Below, piece by piece: positions 8,836 through 19,241 of a DNA stretch of 64,000 nt (its first letter is position 1; every line of letters begins with the position of its first letter). The notes beneath the pieces are model-generated. The model did not search any database. It had not been told where the DNA came from and saw only the letters and a list, made by a program, of their open reading frames with translations. The position numbers were made by a program, and so were the translations under genes. The stretch comes from Methyloterricola oryzae (lineage in GTDB: Bacteria; Pseudomonadota; Gammaproteobacteria; Methylococcales; Methylococcaceae): assembly GCF_000934725.1 (NCBI RefSeq), contig NZ_JYNS01000001.1, positions 248,001 to 312,000 of the forward strand, written 5' to 3'.

Positions 8836-9108
8836 GTGAACGCCAACGACCTATCGACAGCTATTCATGAATATCTGCTACACACCCGCGAACTGCACCG
8901 GTTCTGCGCGCAGAACGGCTGGATCGACAACGATTCCCTGCATTTCCACGTGGAAAGCCGCAGCGCGGACCAAGTCGAAATCACTGTGCGTTTCGACGAA
9001 GTCATCATGGAAGGCGCTGGTTGCGTGGCGGACCGCCGCAACCGCTTTGGCAGGCTGCGCCTGCACATTGACGACAACGGCCACATCCAATCCGACTACG
9101 CGGTTTGA
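8836..9108 (+). CDS. Small hypothetical protein, 90 aa
   Basis: An acidic soluble protein with two motifs: a helical start (LSTAIHEYLLHTRELHRFCAQ) and a strand-rich end (VEITVRFDEVIMEGAGC, then RFGRLRLHIDDNG). I do not recognise the family. GTG at 8836 was chosen because GGAG lies 6 nt upstream and because the longer frame from 8716 adds an Arg/Ser/Pro-rich stretch typical of non-coding sequence. It is divergent from the 524-aa gene across 168 nt and converges on the phosphoglucomutase gene. Confidence 0.6.
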   Translation: MNANDLSTAIHEYLLHTRELHRFCAQNGWIDNDSLHFHVESRSADQVEITVRFDEVIMEGAGCVADRRNRFGRLRLHIDDNGHIQSDYAV

Positions 9109-9144
9109 GCCAGGACCCGAGGGTTTGGCCGCAAAGCCTCAGCC

Positions 9145-10818
<1,674 letters not shown>

Positions 10819-10875
10819 TTATGTGTGCAACACCCTTTGGGATGCTTGAGATTGTATTGTATGTGGGGAGGTAAT

Positions 10876-11427
10876 GTGAATTCGCGCCTGTTTCTGCCTT
10901 TCGTGTGGTTTTGGATGAACACAAGTTTTGCGGGAGACAGCGCGCCGGACATCTGGCTGCTGGTGGAAACCCAGCCGCGTGTGTTGAAGGTGATGGACGG
11001 CCCTGTTGAGAAAGAAGTTTTTCCGCAGATTGCCATCGGCCGGCGCGGCGCCGGCTTCGAAAAGATGCGTAACGACGACAAGACACCCTTGGGCGAGTAC
11101 CGCATAGGCTGGATTAACGAGAGCAGCAAATACCATCGCTTCTTTGGCTTCACCTATCCCAATCTCGACAACGCCAAACGCGCCTTTGCGGGCGGCCTGA
11201 TCGGCGAGGACACCTTCCAGGCCATCGCGCGCGCCAACCTCCGTGACGGGGTTCCGCCGCAAAACACGCCTTTGGGAGGACAGATCGGCATACATGGGCT
11301 GGGGGGAGCCAATCCGACGGTGCACGAGAACTTCGACTGGACGCACGGCTGCATCGCGCTGACCAATCAGCAGATCGACCGGCTCAGTCAGTGGGTACGC
11401 CGCGGTACCCTGGTTGTCATTCGCTGA
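10876..11427 (+). CDS. Secreted YkuD-domain L,D-transpeptidase family protein
   Basis: About 183 aa: a signal peptide (NSRLFLPFVWFWMNTSFA) followed by one YkuD domain. The catalytic signature is IGIHGLGG followed 13 residues later by WTHGCIALTN, so the cysteine nucleophile is in HGC. A YafK/DpaA-like element (KTPLGEYRI, then FTYPNLDNAKRA) precedes it. Such periplasmic enzymes cross-link peptidoglycan, attach Braun lipoprotein, or cleave that link. GTG at 10876 follows GGGGAGG after 4 nt; ATG at 10861 is in frame but would put the ribosome site inside the gene. The lipoprotein gene just downstream suggests a role in outer-membrane tethering. Confidence 0.82.
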   Translation: MNSRLFLPFVWFWMNTSFAGDSAPDIWLLVETQPRVLKVMDGPVEKEVFPQIAIGRRGAGFEKMRNDDKTPLGEYRIGWINESSKYHRFFGFTYPNLDNAKRAFAGGLIGEDTFQAIARANLRDGVPPQNTPLGGQIGIHGLGGANPTVHENFDWTHGCIALTNQQIDRLSQWVRRGTLVVIR

Positions 11428-11552
11428 AATGCGCTAAAATAGTTCTGGAAAGCTTGCTGGAATCCCGGCAAACTAGGCATTGGGACCCGTTCACTCCGGA
11501 AGGATTGAATGACTTTGTACAATCTTTCATTTGAAAAGAAGGAAAGAAGCAT

Positions 11553-11831
11553 ATGATGAAAGTAACCAAGCTCGCAGTGATTCTGGTAGCCGCCGGCCTG
11601 ACCGTTGGTTGCGCCAGCAAGGGCGATCTCAGCAATCTGCAGTCTCAGGTCGACGGCCTGAAGGCAGAAGTTTCCTCTGTGAAGAGCACCGCTGATGAAG
11701 CGCTGTCCGCTGCTCAGGCTGCCGAATCCAAGGCCTCCAGCGCCGACGCTTCCGCTCGCAGAGCTGCTGCAGCTGCAGAAGAAGTGAACAGCAAGCTGGA
11801 TCGCATGTTCAAGAAGTCCATGATGAAATAA
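11553..11831 (+). CDS. Braun-type (Lpp/OprI-like) outer-membrane lipoprotein
   Basis: A 92-aa protein with signal peptide and lipobox LTVGC (lipidated Cys about residue 20), then an Ala/Ser/Glu heptad-rich coiled coil (LSNLQSQVDGLKAEVSSV, then alanine-rich repeats) and a C-terminal lysine in FKKSMMK. This is the build of Lpp and OprI, which trimerise in the periplasm and can be fixed to peptidoglycan by the terminal Lys. The AAGGAAAGAAG ribosome site is strong. A possible promoter is TTGTCA (11414) and TAAAAT (11435), but the 15-nt spacing is short. A strong terminator follows. Confidence 0.87.
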   Translation: MMKVTKLAVILVAAGLTVGCASKGDLSNLQSQVDGLKAEVSSVKSTADEALSAAQAAESKASSADASARRAAAAAEEVNSKLDRMFKKSMMK

Positions 11832-11869
11832 GACCTCTGGGTTCATACCCCAAAGGTTTTCATCCGAGA

Positions 11870-11907
11870 CCCCGGGCGGACGCAAGTCTGCCCGGGGTTT
11901 TGATTTT
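11870..11907 (+). terminator. Rho-independent terminator after the Lpp-like gene
   Basis: A 12-bp stem (11870-11881 with 11886-11897, one G-U pair) closed by a GCAA tetraloop and followed by TTTTGATTTT. It lies 39 nt after the lipoprotein stop and before the convergent ksgA end. This is the clearest terminator in the first 20 kb. Confidence 0.92.
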
Positions 11908-11925
11908 CAGGCGCCCCGCACTTCC

Positions 11926-12711
11926 TCAGCCGGATTCCTGATCCTCAACTCGCTTGGCAAGACGCGCATAATCCGCCAACGACAGGTTTTCCGCCCGCTC
12001 CCCGGGATCGACATCCGCAGCACGGATGGCCTCCTCCGTCAGCAGGGTGCCCAGGGCATTGCGCAAGGTCTTGCGTCTCTGACCAAAAGCGGCGCTTACA
12101 ACTTTGCCCAAGGCCTCGACAACGACCTCCACCGGCGGCTGAGCGTGCGGGACCAATCGAACCACGCTGGACATGACTTTGGGCGGCGGGAAAAAGCTTT
12201 CCGGCGGCACATCGAACAAAGGCTGCATGTCGCAGTAATACTGTGCCATCACGCCCAGACGCCCATATTCCTTGTCGCCGGGCGCGGCGCAAAGACGGTC
12301 CACGACTTCCTTTTGCAGCATGAAATGCATGTCGGCGATGACATCCGACTGCTGGAACAGGTGGAACAACAGCGGAGTCGAAATGTTGTAGGGCAGATTA
12401 CCGACGACGCGCAGCTTCTCTCCCGAACTGAGCGAGTTGAAATCGAACTTCAGCGCATCGGCGGAATGCACGGACAAGCGTGCCTCGCCGGAAAAGCGCC
12501 GAGCTAGCTCGGCCACCAGATCGCGATCCAACTCCACCACGTCCAGCCGCCCCGCCTCGGCCAGCAGCAACCGCGTCAGCGCGCCCTGCCCCGGGCCGAT
12601 CTCGACCAGGTGCTGATCGCTGCGCGGCGCGATAGCCGATACGATGGCGAACACCACGTTGTCATCGCGCAGGAAATTCTGGCCAAAGCGCTTTCGAGGC
12701 TTATGACTCAA
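11926..12711 (-). CDS. ksgA: 16S rRNA (adenine1518/1519-N6)-dimethyltransferase
   Basis: A 261-aa SAM-dependent enzyme that dimethylates the two adjacent adenosines of 16S rRNA helix 45 late in 30S assembly. Visible motifs: RKRFGQNFL at the start, SAM loop VEIGPGQGALT, the NLPYNIS catalytic motif (motif IV), and the C-terminal FGQRRKTLRNAL. The start is TTG at 12711, overlapping the pdxA stop by 4 nt (TTGA); no ATG lies near the required N-terminus. Last gene of lptD-surA-pdxA-ksgA, the same order as in E. coli. Confidence 0.96.
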   Translation of the reverse strand: MSHKPRKRFGQNFLRDDNVVFAIVSAIAPRSDQHLVEIGPGQGALTRLLLAEAGRLDVVELDRDLVAELARRFSGEARLSVHSADALKFDFNSLSSGEKLRVVGNLPYNISTPLLFHLFQQSDVIADMHFMLQKEVVDRLCAAPGDKEYGRLGVMAQYYCDMQPLFDVPPESFFPPPKVMSSVVRLVPHAQPPVEVVVEALGKVVSAAFGQRRKTLRNALGTLLTEEAIRAADVDPGERAENLSLADYARLAKRVEDQESG

Positions 12712-13703
12712 ACCGGTGTCCCGCCCTGCGCGAACTGCGCCATCTCGATGGCCATGCTGATGGCCGCCTCCAGGCTCCCGGTTTCGGCTTTTCCGGTTCC
12801 GGCAAGATCCAGCGCCGTCCCATGATCCACCGAGGTGCGGATGATGGGTAGTCCCAAGGTCACATTCACGGCCTGGCCGAATCCGGCAAATTTCAGCACC
12901 GGCAGGCCCTGATCGTGGTACATGGCCAATACAGCATCGGCTTTCTCCAGGTTGCGCGGCAAAAACAAGGTATCGGCGGGGAGCGGGCCGACCAGATCCA
13001 TGCCCTCGCCACGCAGGGCGTCCAGCACAGGGATGATCACATCCAGCTCCTCCCGCCCCAAATGGCCGCCCTCGCCCGCGTGGGGATTCAGACCGCACAC
13101 CAGCAAGCGCGGTTGCGCGATCCCGAAGCGCCGCGTCAGATCGCCGACCAGCACCCTCACGACCGACTCCAGCACTTCGCGGGTAATCGCAGCGCTGATG
13201 TCCTTGAGCGGCAAATGGGTGGTCGCCAAGGCCACCCGCAGTCCCTTGGTCGCCAGCATCATCACCGGATGGCCACCTGTCATCGCCGCGATATACTCGG
13301 TATGGCCCGAAAAGGCGATGCCGGCCTGGTTGATGATGCCCTTGTGCACAGGCGCTGTCACCACCCCATGATAGGTACCCGCGAGGCAACCTTCCACGGC
13401 CGCCTCGATGCTGCGCAGCACATAGTGGGAATGACCGGGACTCAAACGGCCCGGCTGCGTGTCTGCGGCACCATCAACCTTCAGGTAGCGCAGGCTGCCG
13501 GGCCGATGTGGCACCGCGGGAAGGCGCGGGTCCGCGTCCAGCAGTTGCAAAGAGACGCCCAGCATGCGCGCCCGCGCCTCAAGTACCTGCGGGTCGCCTA
13601 CCACCACCAGTTCACAGGGAAATGATTGGCGGGAAATCAGCGCGCAGAGATCAGGCCCAATGCCCGCCGGCTCGCCCAAGGTCAGGAGGATACGTGGGAT
13701 CAT
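12708..13703 (-). CDS. pdxA: 4-hydroxythreonine-4-phosphate dehydrogenase (PLP biosynthesis)
   Basis: A 331-aa NAD-dependent enzyme that oxidises 4-phosphohydroxy-L-threonine in the DXP-dependent pyridoxal phosphate pathway. The MIPRILLTLGEPAGIGPD start is diagnostic. Metal ligands sit in SGHTEYIA, NPHAGEGG and MYHDQGLPVLK. The frame is open upstream of the ATG at 13703, but that extension is low-complexity Arg/Ser sequence. It follows surA by 34 nt and overlaps ksgA by 4 nt. PLP is the cofactor of AlaC, IlvE, ThrC and BioF encoded nearby, though no functional link is implied. Confidence 0.95.
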   Translation of the reverse strand: MIPRILLTLGEPAGIGPDLCALISRQSFPCELVVVGDPQVLEARARMLGVSLQLLDADPRLPAVPHRPGSLRYLKVDGAADTQPGRLSPGHSHYVLRSIEAAVEGCLAGTYHGVVTAPVHKGIINQAGIAFSGHTEYIAAMTGGHPVMMLATKGLRVALATTHLPLKDISAAITREVLESVVRVLVGDLTRRFGIAQPRLLVCGLNPHAGEGGHLGREELDVIIPVLDALRGEGMDLVGPLPADTLFLPRNLEKADAVLAMYHDQGLPVLKFAGFGQAVNVTLGLPIIRTSVDHGTALDLAGTGKAETGSLEAAISMAIEMAQFAQGGTPV

Positions 13704-13737
13704 GGCGCGTATCAGCCTGCTGCACCGGAACGCAGGT

Positions 13738-15051
13738 TCATTCCTGCGTGCCGGTGAGGCGGATTTCCACGTAGGCCTCGTCGCGCAGCTTACGCAGCCA
13801 CAGCTCGGTCTCCTCCTCCACCTTGCGCTTGAAGATGGCCTCGCGCGCCTTGTTGCGGCGGAACTCATCCGAGTCGTCGGATTCCTGCCGCTCCTGCACC
13901 TGGATGAGATGCCAGCCGAACTGGGTTTGCACGGGGTCGCTGAGCTGATTGACGGCAAGCCGGCTCATGGCCTCTTCAAACTGCGGCACCAGGGCGCCGG
14001 GCTGTACCCAGCCCAGTTCGCCGCCCTTGATGGCTGAGCCCTTGTCGTCGGAATGACCACGCGCCAGCACGGAGAAGTCCTCGCCACTTTCGATGCGGCT
14101 CTTCAGGGCCAGCAGTTTCTGCTTGGCATCCTCGTCGGACAGGACCTCGTTGGGCTTGATGAGGATATGCCGCACGCGCGTCTTGGTCAGGGTATGCTCC
14201 CCCCCCCCTTTGAGCCCCAACAGCTTGATGATGTGGAAGCCACTGGAACTGCGTATCGGCCCTTCGATATCACCGTCCTTCATCTTGCTCACGTACTCTG
14301 CGAACAGGCCCGGAATCTCGCTGAACTTGCGCCACCCCAGATCGCCGCCCTTGAGCGCCAGTTCGTCGTCCGAGGCGCTCAGTGCCGCCTGCTTGAAGTC
14401 CTGGCCTTTGCGCAAATCAGCCAGCACGCTTTCGGCTTTTTCCTTGGCTTTCTGCACGTCGCTGGGGGACGCGGCCCGCGGCGTGGCGATCAAAATGTGC
14501 CCTAGCAGGTATTCCTTGTCCGCTGCAGGCCCTTCTGAGCCTTGGGTATCCAGATAATTCTGGATTTCGCGGTCGCTGACCTTGATCTGCTGGTTGACCT
14601 GGGCATTGCGCAAGCGGCTGATGGCGATTTCACCCCGGATCTGTTCGATAAAGCTGCCGTAGTCGATGCCTTCCTCGCGTAGGGAGCGGCGGAACTCCTC
14701 CAGGCTCATGCGATTGCGCTGCGCGATCTGCTGCACCGCCATGCGCAGGGTTTCCTCGTCCACCTTGATGCCGCTGCGCTCGGCCAGTTGCTCCTGCAGC
14801 TTGTCCACGATCATCCGTTCGAGGACCTGGCGCACCAGGATATCCTCGGGCGGCATGGGCGTCTTGTTCTGCTGGAGGCTACGGCGAATGCCCTCGACGC
14901 GCTCGGCCAGCTCACTTTCGAGGATCACGCCGTCATCCACCACAGCCACGATCCGGTCCAATTCCCGCTCCGCCTGCAGCAAGGGCGGGAACAGACTCAA
15001 TCCGACCGCCAGCATGAGGGCTTTCATCAAGTAAGGAAACGTCGACTTCAT
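13738..15051 (-). CDS. surA: Periplasmic peptidyl-prolyl isomerase/chaperone SurA
   Basis: A 437-aa outer-membrane-protein chaperone: signal peptide (ends near LLQA-ERE), N-terminal SurA chaperone domain (about 25-170), parvulin domain 1 (about 180-280, with EYLLGHILIATP), parvulin domain 2 (about 290-390, with RVRHILIKPNEV and GGELGWVQPG) and a C-terminal helix. It escorts unfolded beta-barrels, including LptD encoded just upstream, to the BAM complex. The ATG at 15051 is 14 nt after the lptD stop. The linker between the parvulin domains is coded by an uninterrupted run of ten G (14199-14208 on the other strand). Confidence 0.95.
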   Translation of the reverse strand: MKSTFPYLMKALMLAVGLSLFPPLLQAERELDRIVAVVDDGVILESELAERVEGIRRSLQQNKTPMPPEDILVRQVLERMIVDKLQEQLAERSGIKVDEETLRMAVQQIAQRNRMSLEEFRRSLREEGIDYGSFIEQIRGEIAISRLRNAQVNQQIKVSDREIQNYLDTQGSEGPAADKEYLLGHILIATPRAASPSDVQKAKEKAESVLADLRKGQDFKQAALSASDDELALKGGDLGWRKFSEIPGLFAEYVSKMKDGDIEGPIRSSSGFHIIKLLGLKGGGEHTLTKTRVRHILIKPNEVLSDEDAKQKLLALKSRIESGEDFSVLARGHSDDKGSAIKGGELGWVQPGALVPQFEEAMSRLAVNQLSDPVQTQFGWHLIQVQERQESDDSDEFRRNKAREAIFKRKVEEETELWLRKLRDEAYVEIRLTGTQE

Positions 15052-15065
15052 CGTGGCTTCACTTT

Positions 15066-17993
15066 CTAGAATTCGTTTTCCAGGCGGTAGCCGCGCAGGT
15101 TGCGCGACAGGAAACGGTCGATCTGGTCGCCCAGGCGGGTCAAACCCTTCAGTTCGAGCATGAAGAACACCGTGTTGTTGGCCTGCGCGTCTTCCGCAAG
15201 AACCTGAACACCTGTTGTTGTGGTGCCGTTGAGGTAGCGCAGACCCACCAAGCTCAATCGGTAGCAGCAGGTTTCGTGCTCGATGCCAGCCACCGCCTGG
15301 GTGGTGAGCTGGTCCAGAATGGAATACTGCCACTGCCCGATCACGTGCCAACCATCGGCGAAAGGAATGCGGAAACCGATGTCTGCCAGATTCACCTTCA
15401 CCTGACTGATGTCATTGGGATCGCCCAAGTAACGGTAGGAGACACTGAAAACGTCATTCCGCCGGTTGTTGTAGAAAATACCAACTTGTCCGCGCCCAAT
15501 GCGGTTGGTGTCTGGGTTCCATTGACCCGTGCTCTTGAACGACCACGCATCGGTGAGCGAAGATGAAACCTCGCCCACTATGTTCGAGACAGTGCTGGTA
15601 TCCGGTGCAATCGTCGAGTTCAGCTGCACATTCCGGTTGCTGAAATAGAAGATTTCGCCCAGGCTGAGCTTTAGGCGCTCCAGGCCGGAATCCTGGTCGA
15701 TGAAGCGGCTGGTGATAGCCGCCGTAATCTGGTTGGTGTCGCCAACCCGATCGGTTCCGACAAAGCGGTTCTCGCGGAACAGCTGATAGAAGTTGAAGTC
15801 GTATTGCGCCGAGTCGAAGTTGGGAATATCGTCCTGATTGACCTCGGGGATGTAGACGTAAAACAGCCTGGGCTCCAGGGTCTGCTGCATGGGCAGCGAA
15901 CCCAATTGGAAATCCCGATCGAAGAATGCGCCAGTGTCAACCGAGAAAATCGGCACAGTCAGGCTCTGGCTATCCCCGTTGTTGACCACATTGTCCGGGT
16001 AGTTCAACCAATATTGAGAGTGCTGCAAGGTCACGCTGGGCGTGACAAACCCGCCTGGATTGACGAACGGATAGGAGAGCTTGGGACGCAGCGACAAGCG
16101 CTGTCCCTCCACCCGATCCGGGTTGTAGAAGTTGACGGCATCGGCGGTACTCTGGAACATCAGGCCCGTGTCAAAGACATTCTGCCAATAATTGAATGTC
16201 AGCTGGGGCAGACGGGCGTAGGGCTGAGCTGAATTGGGGATGTTGGGCGAAATCGTCTGAAAGACATCCGTTGCCGCATAGACACTGTAATTGGTGCCGG
16301 TATAGGTCAGATCCCCATGACTGGGGATGTAGATGTTGTTGGGAATATGCAGGATATTCCCCAATTCATTCAAGTAGCGGTCGTCCGACACACGGAAAAT
16401 GTTCACGCGCGAAGTCAGGTTCTTGGTGAACCTGGCCCGATTGCGGAAGGCGATCATGCCGCGGCTATCGTCACGCTGGTCATCGTGGGGCATGTATTCG
16501 CCCTGGATCATGCCCTTGGTCCAGTCGGTCATATACCGGAACTCGCCGCGATAGAGCATGCCGCGATTTGTGAGCAGCCGTGGCGTGAAGGTGGCGTCGT
16601 AATTGGGCGCCAGGTTGAAGTAATAAGGCAGGATGAAATTGAAGCCGCTGACCTTGCTGGAACCGAAGGTAGGCGTCAGAAAACCGGATTGGCGGCGATC
16701 ATCCACTGGAAAGCTCATGAAAGGCGTGTAGAGAAAGGGCACGCCCTTGAACTCCAGCCAGGCATTCTTGGCGAAACCGCGCCCCGTCTCCTTGTTGATC
16801 TTGGCGGTAGAGGCGTGCATCAGCCAGTCCTGACGTCCCGGCTCGCAGGTGGTGTAACTGACCTTCTCATAACGGGTCAGGTACTTGCTGTCGATGGTGG
16901 TGCGCCGCGAGGTGCCGCGCGCCGGAACGGTCTCGATCACGAACTGGGAGTTGCGCAACACGCCCTGGTCGGTTTTCAGACGCAGGAACGCGGTATCGCT
17001 GGAAAAGGACAGGCCTTTTTCACGGTAGATCACATTTCCCTGGGCGTTCAGCGTGCCCGATTCGTTATTGTGGGTGACGAAATCGCCGAACAGGCTCTGA
17101 TCCGCCCGCACCAGGTCCGCGGTGCCCTCGAAATTGGACACCTCGCCATGCACCAGTTCGGCGGTATCGGACTGGATCTCCAGCGGCGCCTGGGCGCGCG
17201 CTATCTCGTCCTCGGGCGACATGATGAAGTACTTCGACGGGGTGATCTCGGATTTGCGCTTGCCGCAGGTGAGCTTCCAGGGGTCGGCGGGCATGCGCGC
17301 CATGATGCTGCGGAATCGCGCCTCGTCCTGCCCGGTGATGGTGCCCGATTCCTCCCAGTCCGCCACGCTGTCCGCCGCCTCGCCCACGGTATGCGCTTCG
17401 CCGCGCGGGTCGGCGCCCACCAGCCCACAGTCCCATTGCTGCTCGCCGCCGGCCTTGCAGGTCCAGCCAGGCTGCGCAGCCGGCTTCACCGACTCCTTGC
17501 GCGGTGCTTCGGCCAGGACCGGCGCTGTCACGCCGGATAGGCGCTTAAAGGTGACCCTGGGTTCCTCCCGTTCATCCTCTACGCCTGCGGACTCCTGACC
17601 TTCGGCCAGGGTCGACTCCTCGACCGTCTCCTCGGCCGGGGACTCCGCCGTTTCAGTTGGCTCAGGCTCGGCCGGCGTATCCCGCGGTACACGCTGCGGT
17701 GGCGCCGGCCGCGCCACTTGCTCGCTGGCTTCCGTCTCCGGAGCGGCCGTTGGCTCCTCGGCTTCCAGCGTCCTGACCACGGGAGCTGGGCGCGCCGCAG
17801 GTTGCGCGGGACGCCCCGCAGGCGCCCCGGCAGCGGAGCCACCCGGTCCTGCGGTACACACCCACTCCTTGCCGTCAGCGCTGCGCTGGCAATCCCAACC
17901 AGGCGTCGCCGCGTGCGCGCCCAAAGGCTGCTGCAGGCCAAAAGCACACAAAAGCAGCCAGCGGCTCCTGGCCGGGCCGATAATCCGTATCAT
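15066..17993 (-). CDS. lptD: LPS assembly outer-membrane protein LptD
   Basis: About 975 aa. After the signal peptide (WLLLCAFGLQQPLGAHA) comes an unusual extension with two Trp/Cys repeats (GWDCQRSADGKEWVC near residue 35; GWTCKAGGEQQWDC near 180) separated by a Pro/Glu/Ala-rich linker; then an OstA/jellyroll domain and the 26-strand barrel. The adjacent cysteines in EHETCCYRLSLV near the C-terminus match the pair that makes the essential interdomain disulfides. It inserts LPS into the outer leaflet with LptE. ATG at 17993 was chosen over GTG at 18017 for a better signal peptide. First gene of the surA-pdxA-ksgA operon. Confidence 0.95.
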   Translation of the reverse strand: MIRIIGPARSRWLLLCAFGLQQPLGAHAATPGWDCQRSADGKEWVCTAGPGGSAAGAPAGRPAQPAARPAPVVRTLEAEEPTAAPETEASEQVARPAPPQRVPRDTPAEPEPTETAESPAEETVEESTLAEGQESAGVEDEREEPRVTFKRLSGVTAPVLAEAPRKESVKPAAQPGWTCKAGGEQQWDCGLVGADPRGEAHTVGEAADSVADWEESGTITGQDEARFRSIMARMPADPWKLTCGKRKSEITPSKYFIMSPEDEIARAQAPLEIQSDTAELVHGEVSNFEGTADLVRADQSLFGDFVTHNNESGTLNAQGNVIYREKGLSFSSDTAFLRLKTDQGVLRNSQFVIETVPARGTSRRTTIDSKYLTRYEKVSYTTCEPGRQDWLMHASTAKINKETGRGFAKNAWLEFKGVPFLYTPFMSFPVDDRRQSGFLTPTFGSSKVSGFNFILPYYFNLAPNYDATFTPRLLTNRGMLYRGEFRYMTDWTKGMIQGEYMPHDDQRDDSRGMIAFRNRARFTKNLTSRVNIFRVSDDRYLNELGNILHIPNNIYIPSHGDLTYTGTNYSVYAATDVFQTISPNIPNSAQPYARLPQLTFNYWQNVFDTGLMFQSTADAVNFYNPDRVEGQRLSLRPKLSYPFVNPGGFVTPSVTLQHSQYWLNYPDNVVNNGDSQSLTVPIFSVDTGAFFDRDFQLGSLPMQQTLEPRLFYVYIPEVNQDDIPNFDSAQYDFNFYQLFRENRFVGTDRVGDTNQITAAITSRFIDQDSGLERLKLSLGEIFYFSNRNVQLNSTIAPDTSTVSNIVGEVSSSLTDAWSFKSTGQWNPDTNRIGRGQVGIFYNNRRNDVFSVSYRYLGDPNDISQVKVNLADIGFRIPFADGWHVIGQWQYSILDQLTTQAVAGIEHETCCYRLSLVGLRYLNGTTTTGVQVLAEDAQANNTVFFMLELKGLTRLGDQIDRFLSRNLRGYRLENEF

Positions 17994-18194
17994 GGAAGAC
18001 CTGTTCCGAATCCGCACTAACGAACCGCAGTTTGCGCGCGCCAGCTCAGACTTCAGGCTCTCTGACGTAAGCAGGGCACTGGCGGGGCGTAACTCAGGAA
18101 ATGATGCGGACTGGGTGTAAGCAACATACCGTGGAGACTGCGTTTGTGGTCAAATACTGTAAGCGTGGCATTCTACCCCATGATCCCCAGCATT

Positions 18195-19241
18195 ATGAGC
18201 ATTTTTGAACAAGGAAGCGTACCTCCCGTCGCGACAGACCCAAGGATCCAGGCACTGACGGGCTGGTTGACCCAGCCCTTAGGCAAGCCGCCCGAAAACC
18301 TCAAGCCCGCGTCCAGCGATGCGAGTTTCCGCCGCTACTTTCGTGTCTGGTGCGATGGCGAGACCTATATCGCCATGGACGCCCCGCCGCCCATGGAGGA
18401 CGTGAGGCCCTTCATGAAGATCGCCCGGCTCATGCAGGACGCCGGGGTCAGCACACCGACGGTGCATGCCGCGGACGAGGACAACGGCTTCCTGCTGCTG
18501 GATGACTTCGGCTCGGAGAACTATCTGGACCGGCTCGATGAGGCCAGCGCGGACCGGCTCTATGGCGACGCCATGGACAGCCTGGCGCGGCTTCAGGCCG
18601 GCGTGGATACGGGAAGCTGCGGACTGCCCGATTACGATGAAACCCTGCTGCGCAACGAGATGAACCTGTTCCGCGACTGGTTCCTGGGCAAACTGCTGGG
18701 ACTGCCGTCCGATCCGGACCGCGACCAGTGCCTGGAGCGGACGTGGCGTCTGCTGGTGGCATCGGCCCTGGAGCAACCACGGGTCTGCGTGCACCGGGAT
18801 TACCATTCCCGCAACCTGATGGTCACGTCCGTCGATAACCCTGGCATCCTCGATTTCCAGGACGCGGTGATCGGCCCCGTCACCTACGACCTGGTGTCCC
18901 TGTTGCGCGATTGTTATGTGGCCTGGCCACCCGCCCGGGTGCGGCAGTGGGCGGCGGACTACCATGGGCTCATCAAGCAGCACGGCATTGAAACCGGCAG
19001 TCTGGCCGAGTTCCTGCGCTGGTTCGACCTCATGGGGATACAGCGCCACCTCAAGGCCATCGGGATCTTCTCGCGCCTGAAACTGCGCGACGGCAAGAAC
19101 GGCTACCTGAAGGACATCCCGCGCACGTTGAGCTATGTCATGAGCGTAGGTCAGGACTACCCGGAACTGGCCGAGTTCCTGGACCTACTGCGCGAACAGG
19201 TGCTGGACCGGGCTGGCGCGGTCCTGGGAGCACCCGCATGA
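18195..19241 (+). CDS. amgK: N-acetylmuramate/N-acetylglucosamine kinase AmgK
   Basis: A 348-aa APH-fold kinase that phosphorylates the anomeric hydroxyl of MurNAc or GlcNAc recovered from peptidoglycan. Diagnostic parts are [14 protein letters not shown] (nucleotide loop), the Brenner motif [12 protein letters not shown] with the catalytic Asp, and [12 protein letters not shown] with the Mg-binding Asp. It overlaps murU by 4 nt. The AmgK-MurU pair makes UDP-MurNAc without de novo synthesis and so bypasses fosfomycin-sensitive MurA. No strong ribosome site is visible; ATG at 18180 or 18195 are both possible starts. Divergent from lptD across about 200 nt. Confidence 0.9.
   Translation: MSIFEQGSVPPVATDPRIQALTGWLTQPLGKPPENLKPASSDASFRRYFRVWCDGETYIAMDAPPPMEDVRPFMKIARLMQDAGVSTPTVHAADEDNGFLLLDDFGSENYLDRLDEASADRLYGDAMDSLARLQAGVDTGSCGLPDYDETLLRNEMNLFRDWFLGKLLGLPSDPDRDQCLERTWRLLVASALEQPRVCVHRDYHSRNLMVTSVDNPGILDFQDAVIGPVTYDLVSLLRDCYVAWPPARVRQWAADYHGLIKQHGIETGSLAEFLRWFDLMGIQRHLKAIGIFSRLKLRDGKNGYLKDIPRTLSYVMSVGQDYPELAEFLDLLREQVLDRAGAVLGAPA

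Noticed and set aside
11414-11440. Promoter TTGTCA/TAAAAT before the Lpp-like gene
   Set aside because: The 15-nt spacing is too short for confidence, so it is only mentioned with the gene.
12712-13389. Extension of the ksgA frame upstream into pdxA
   Set aside because: The extra residues show no similarity to KsgA and overlap the well-supported pdxA; the TTG start at 12711 fits the family.
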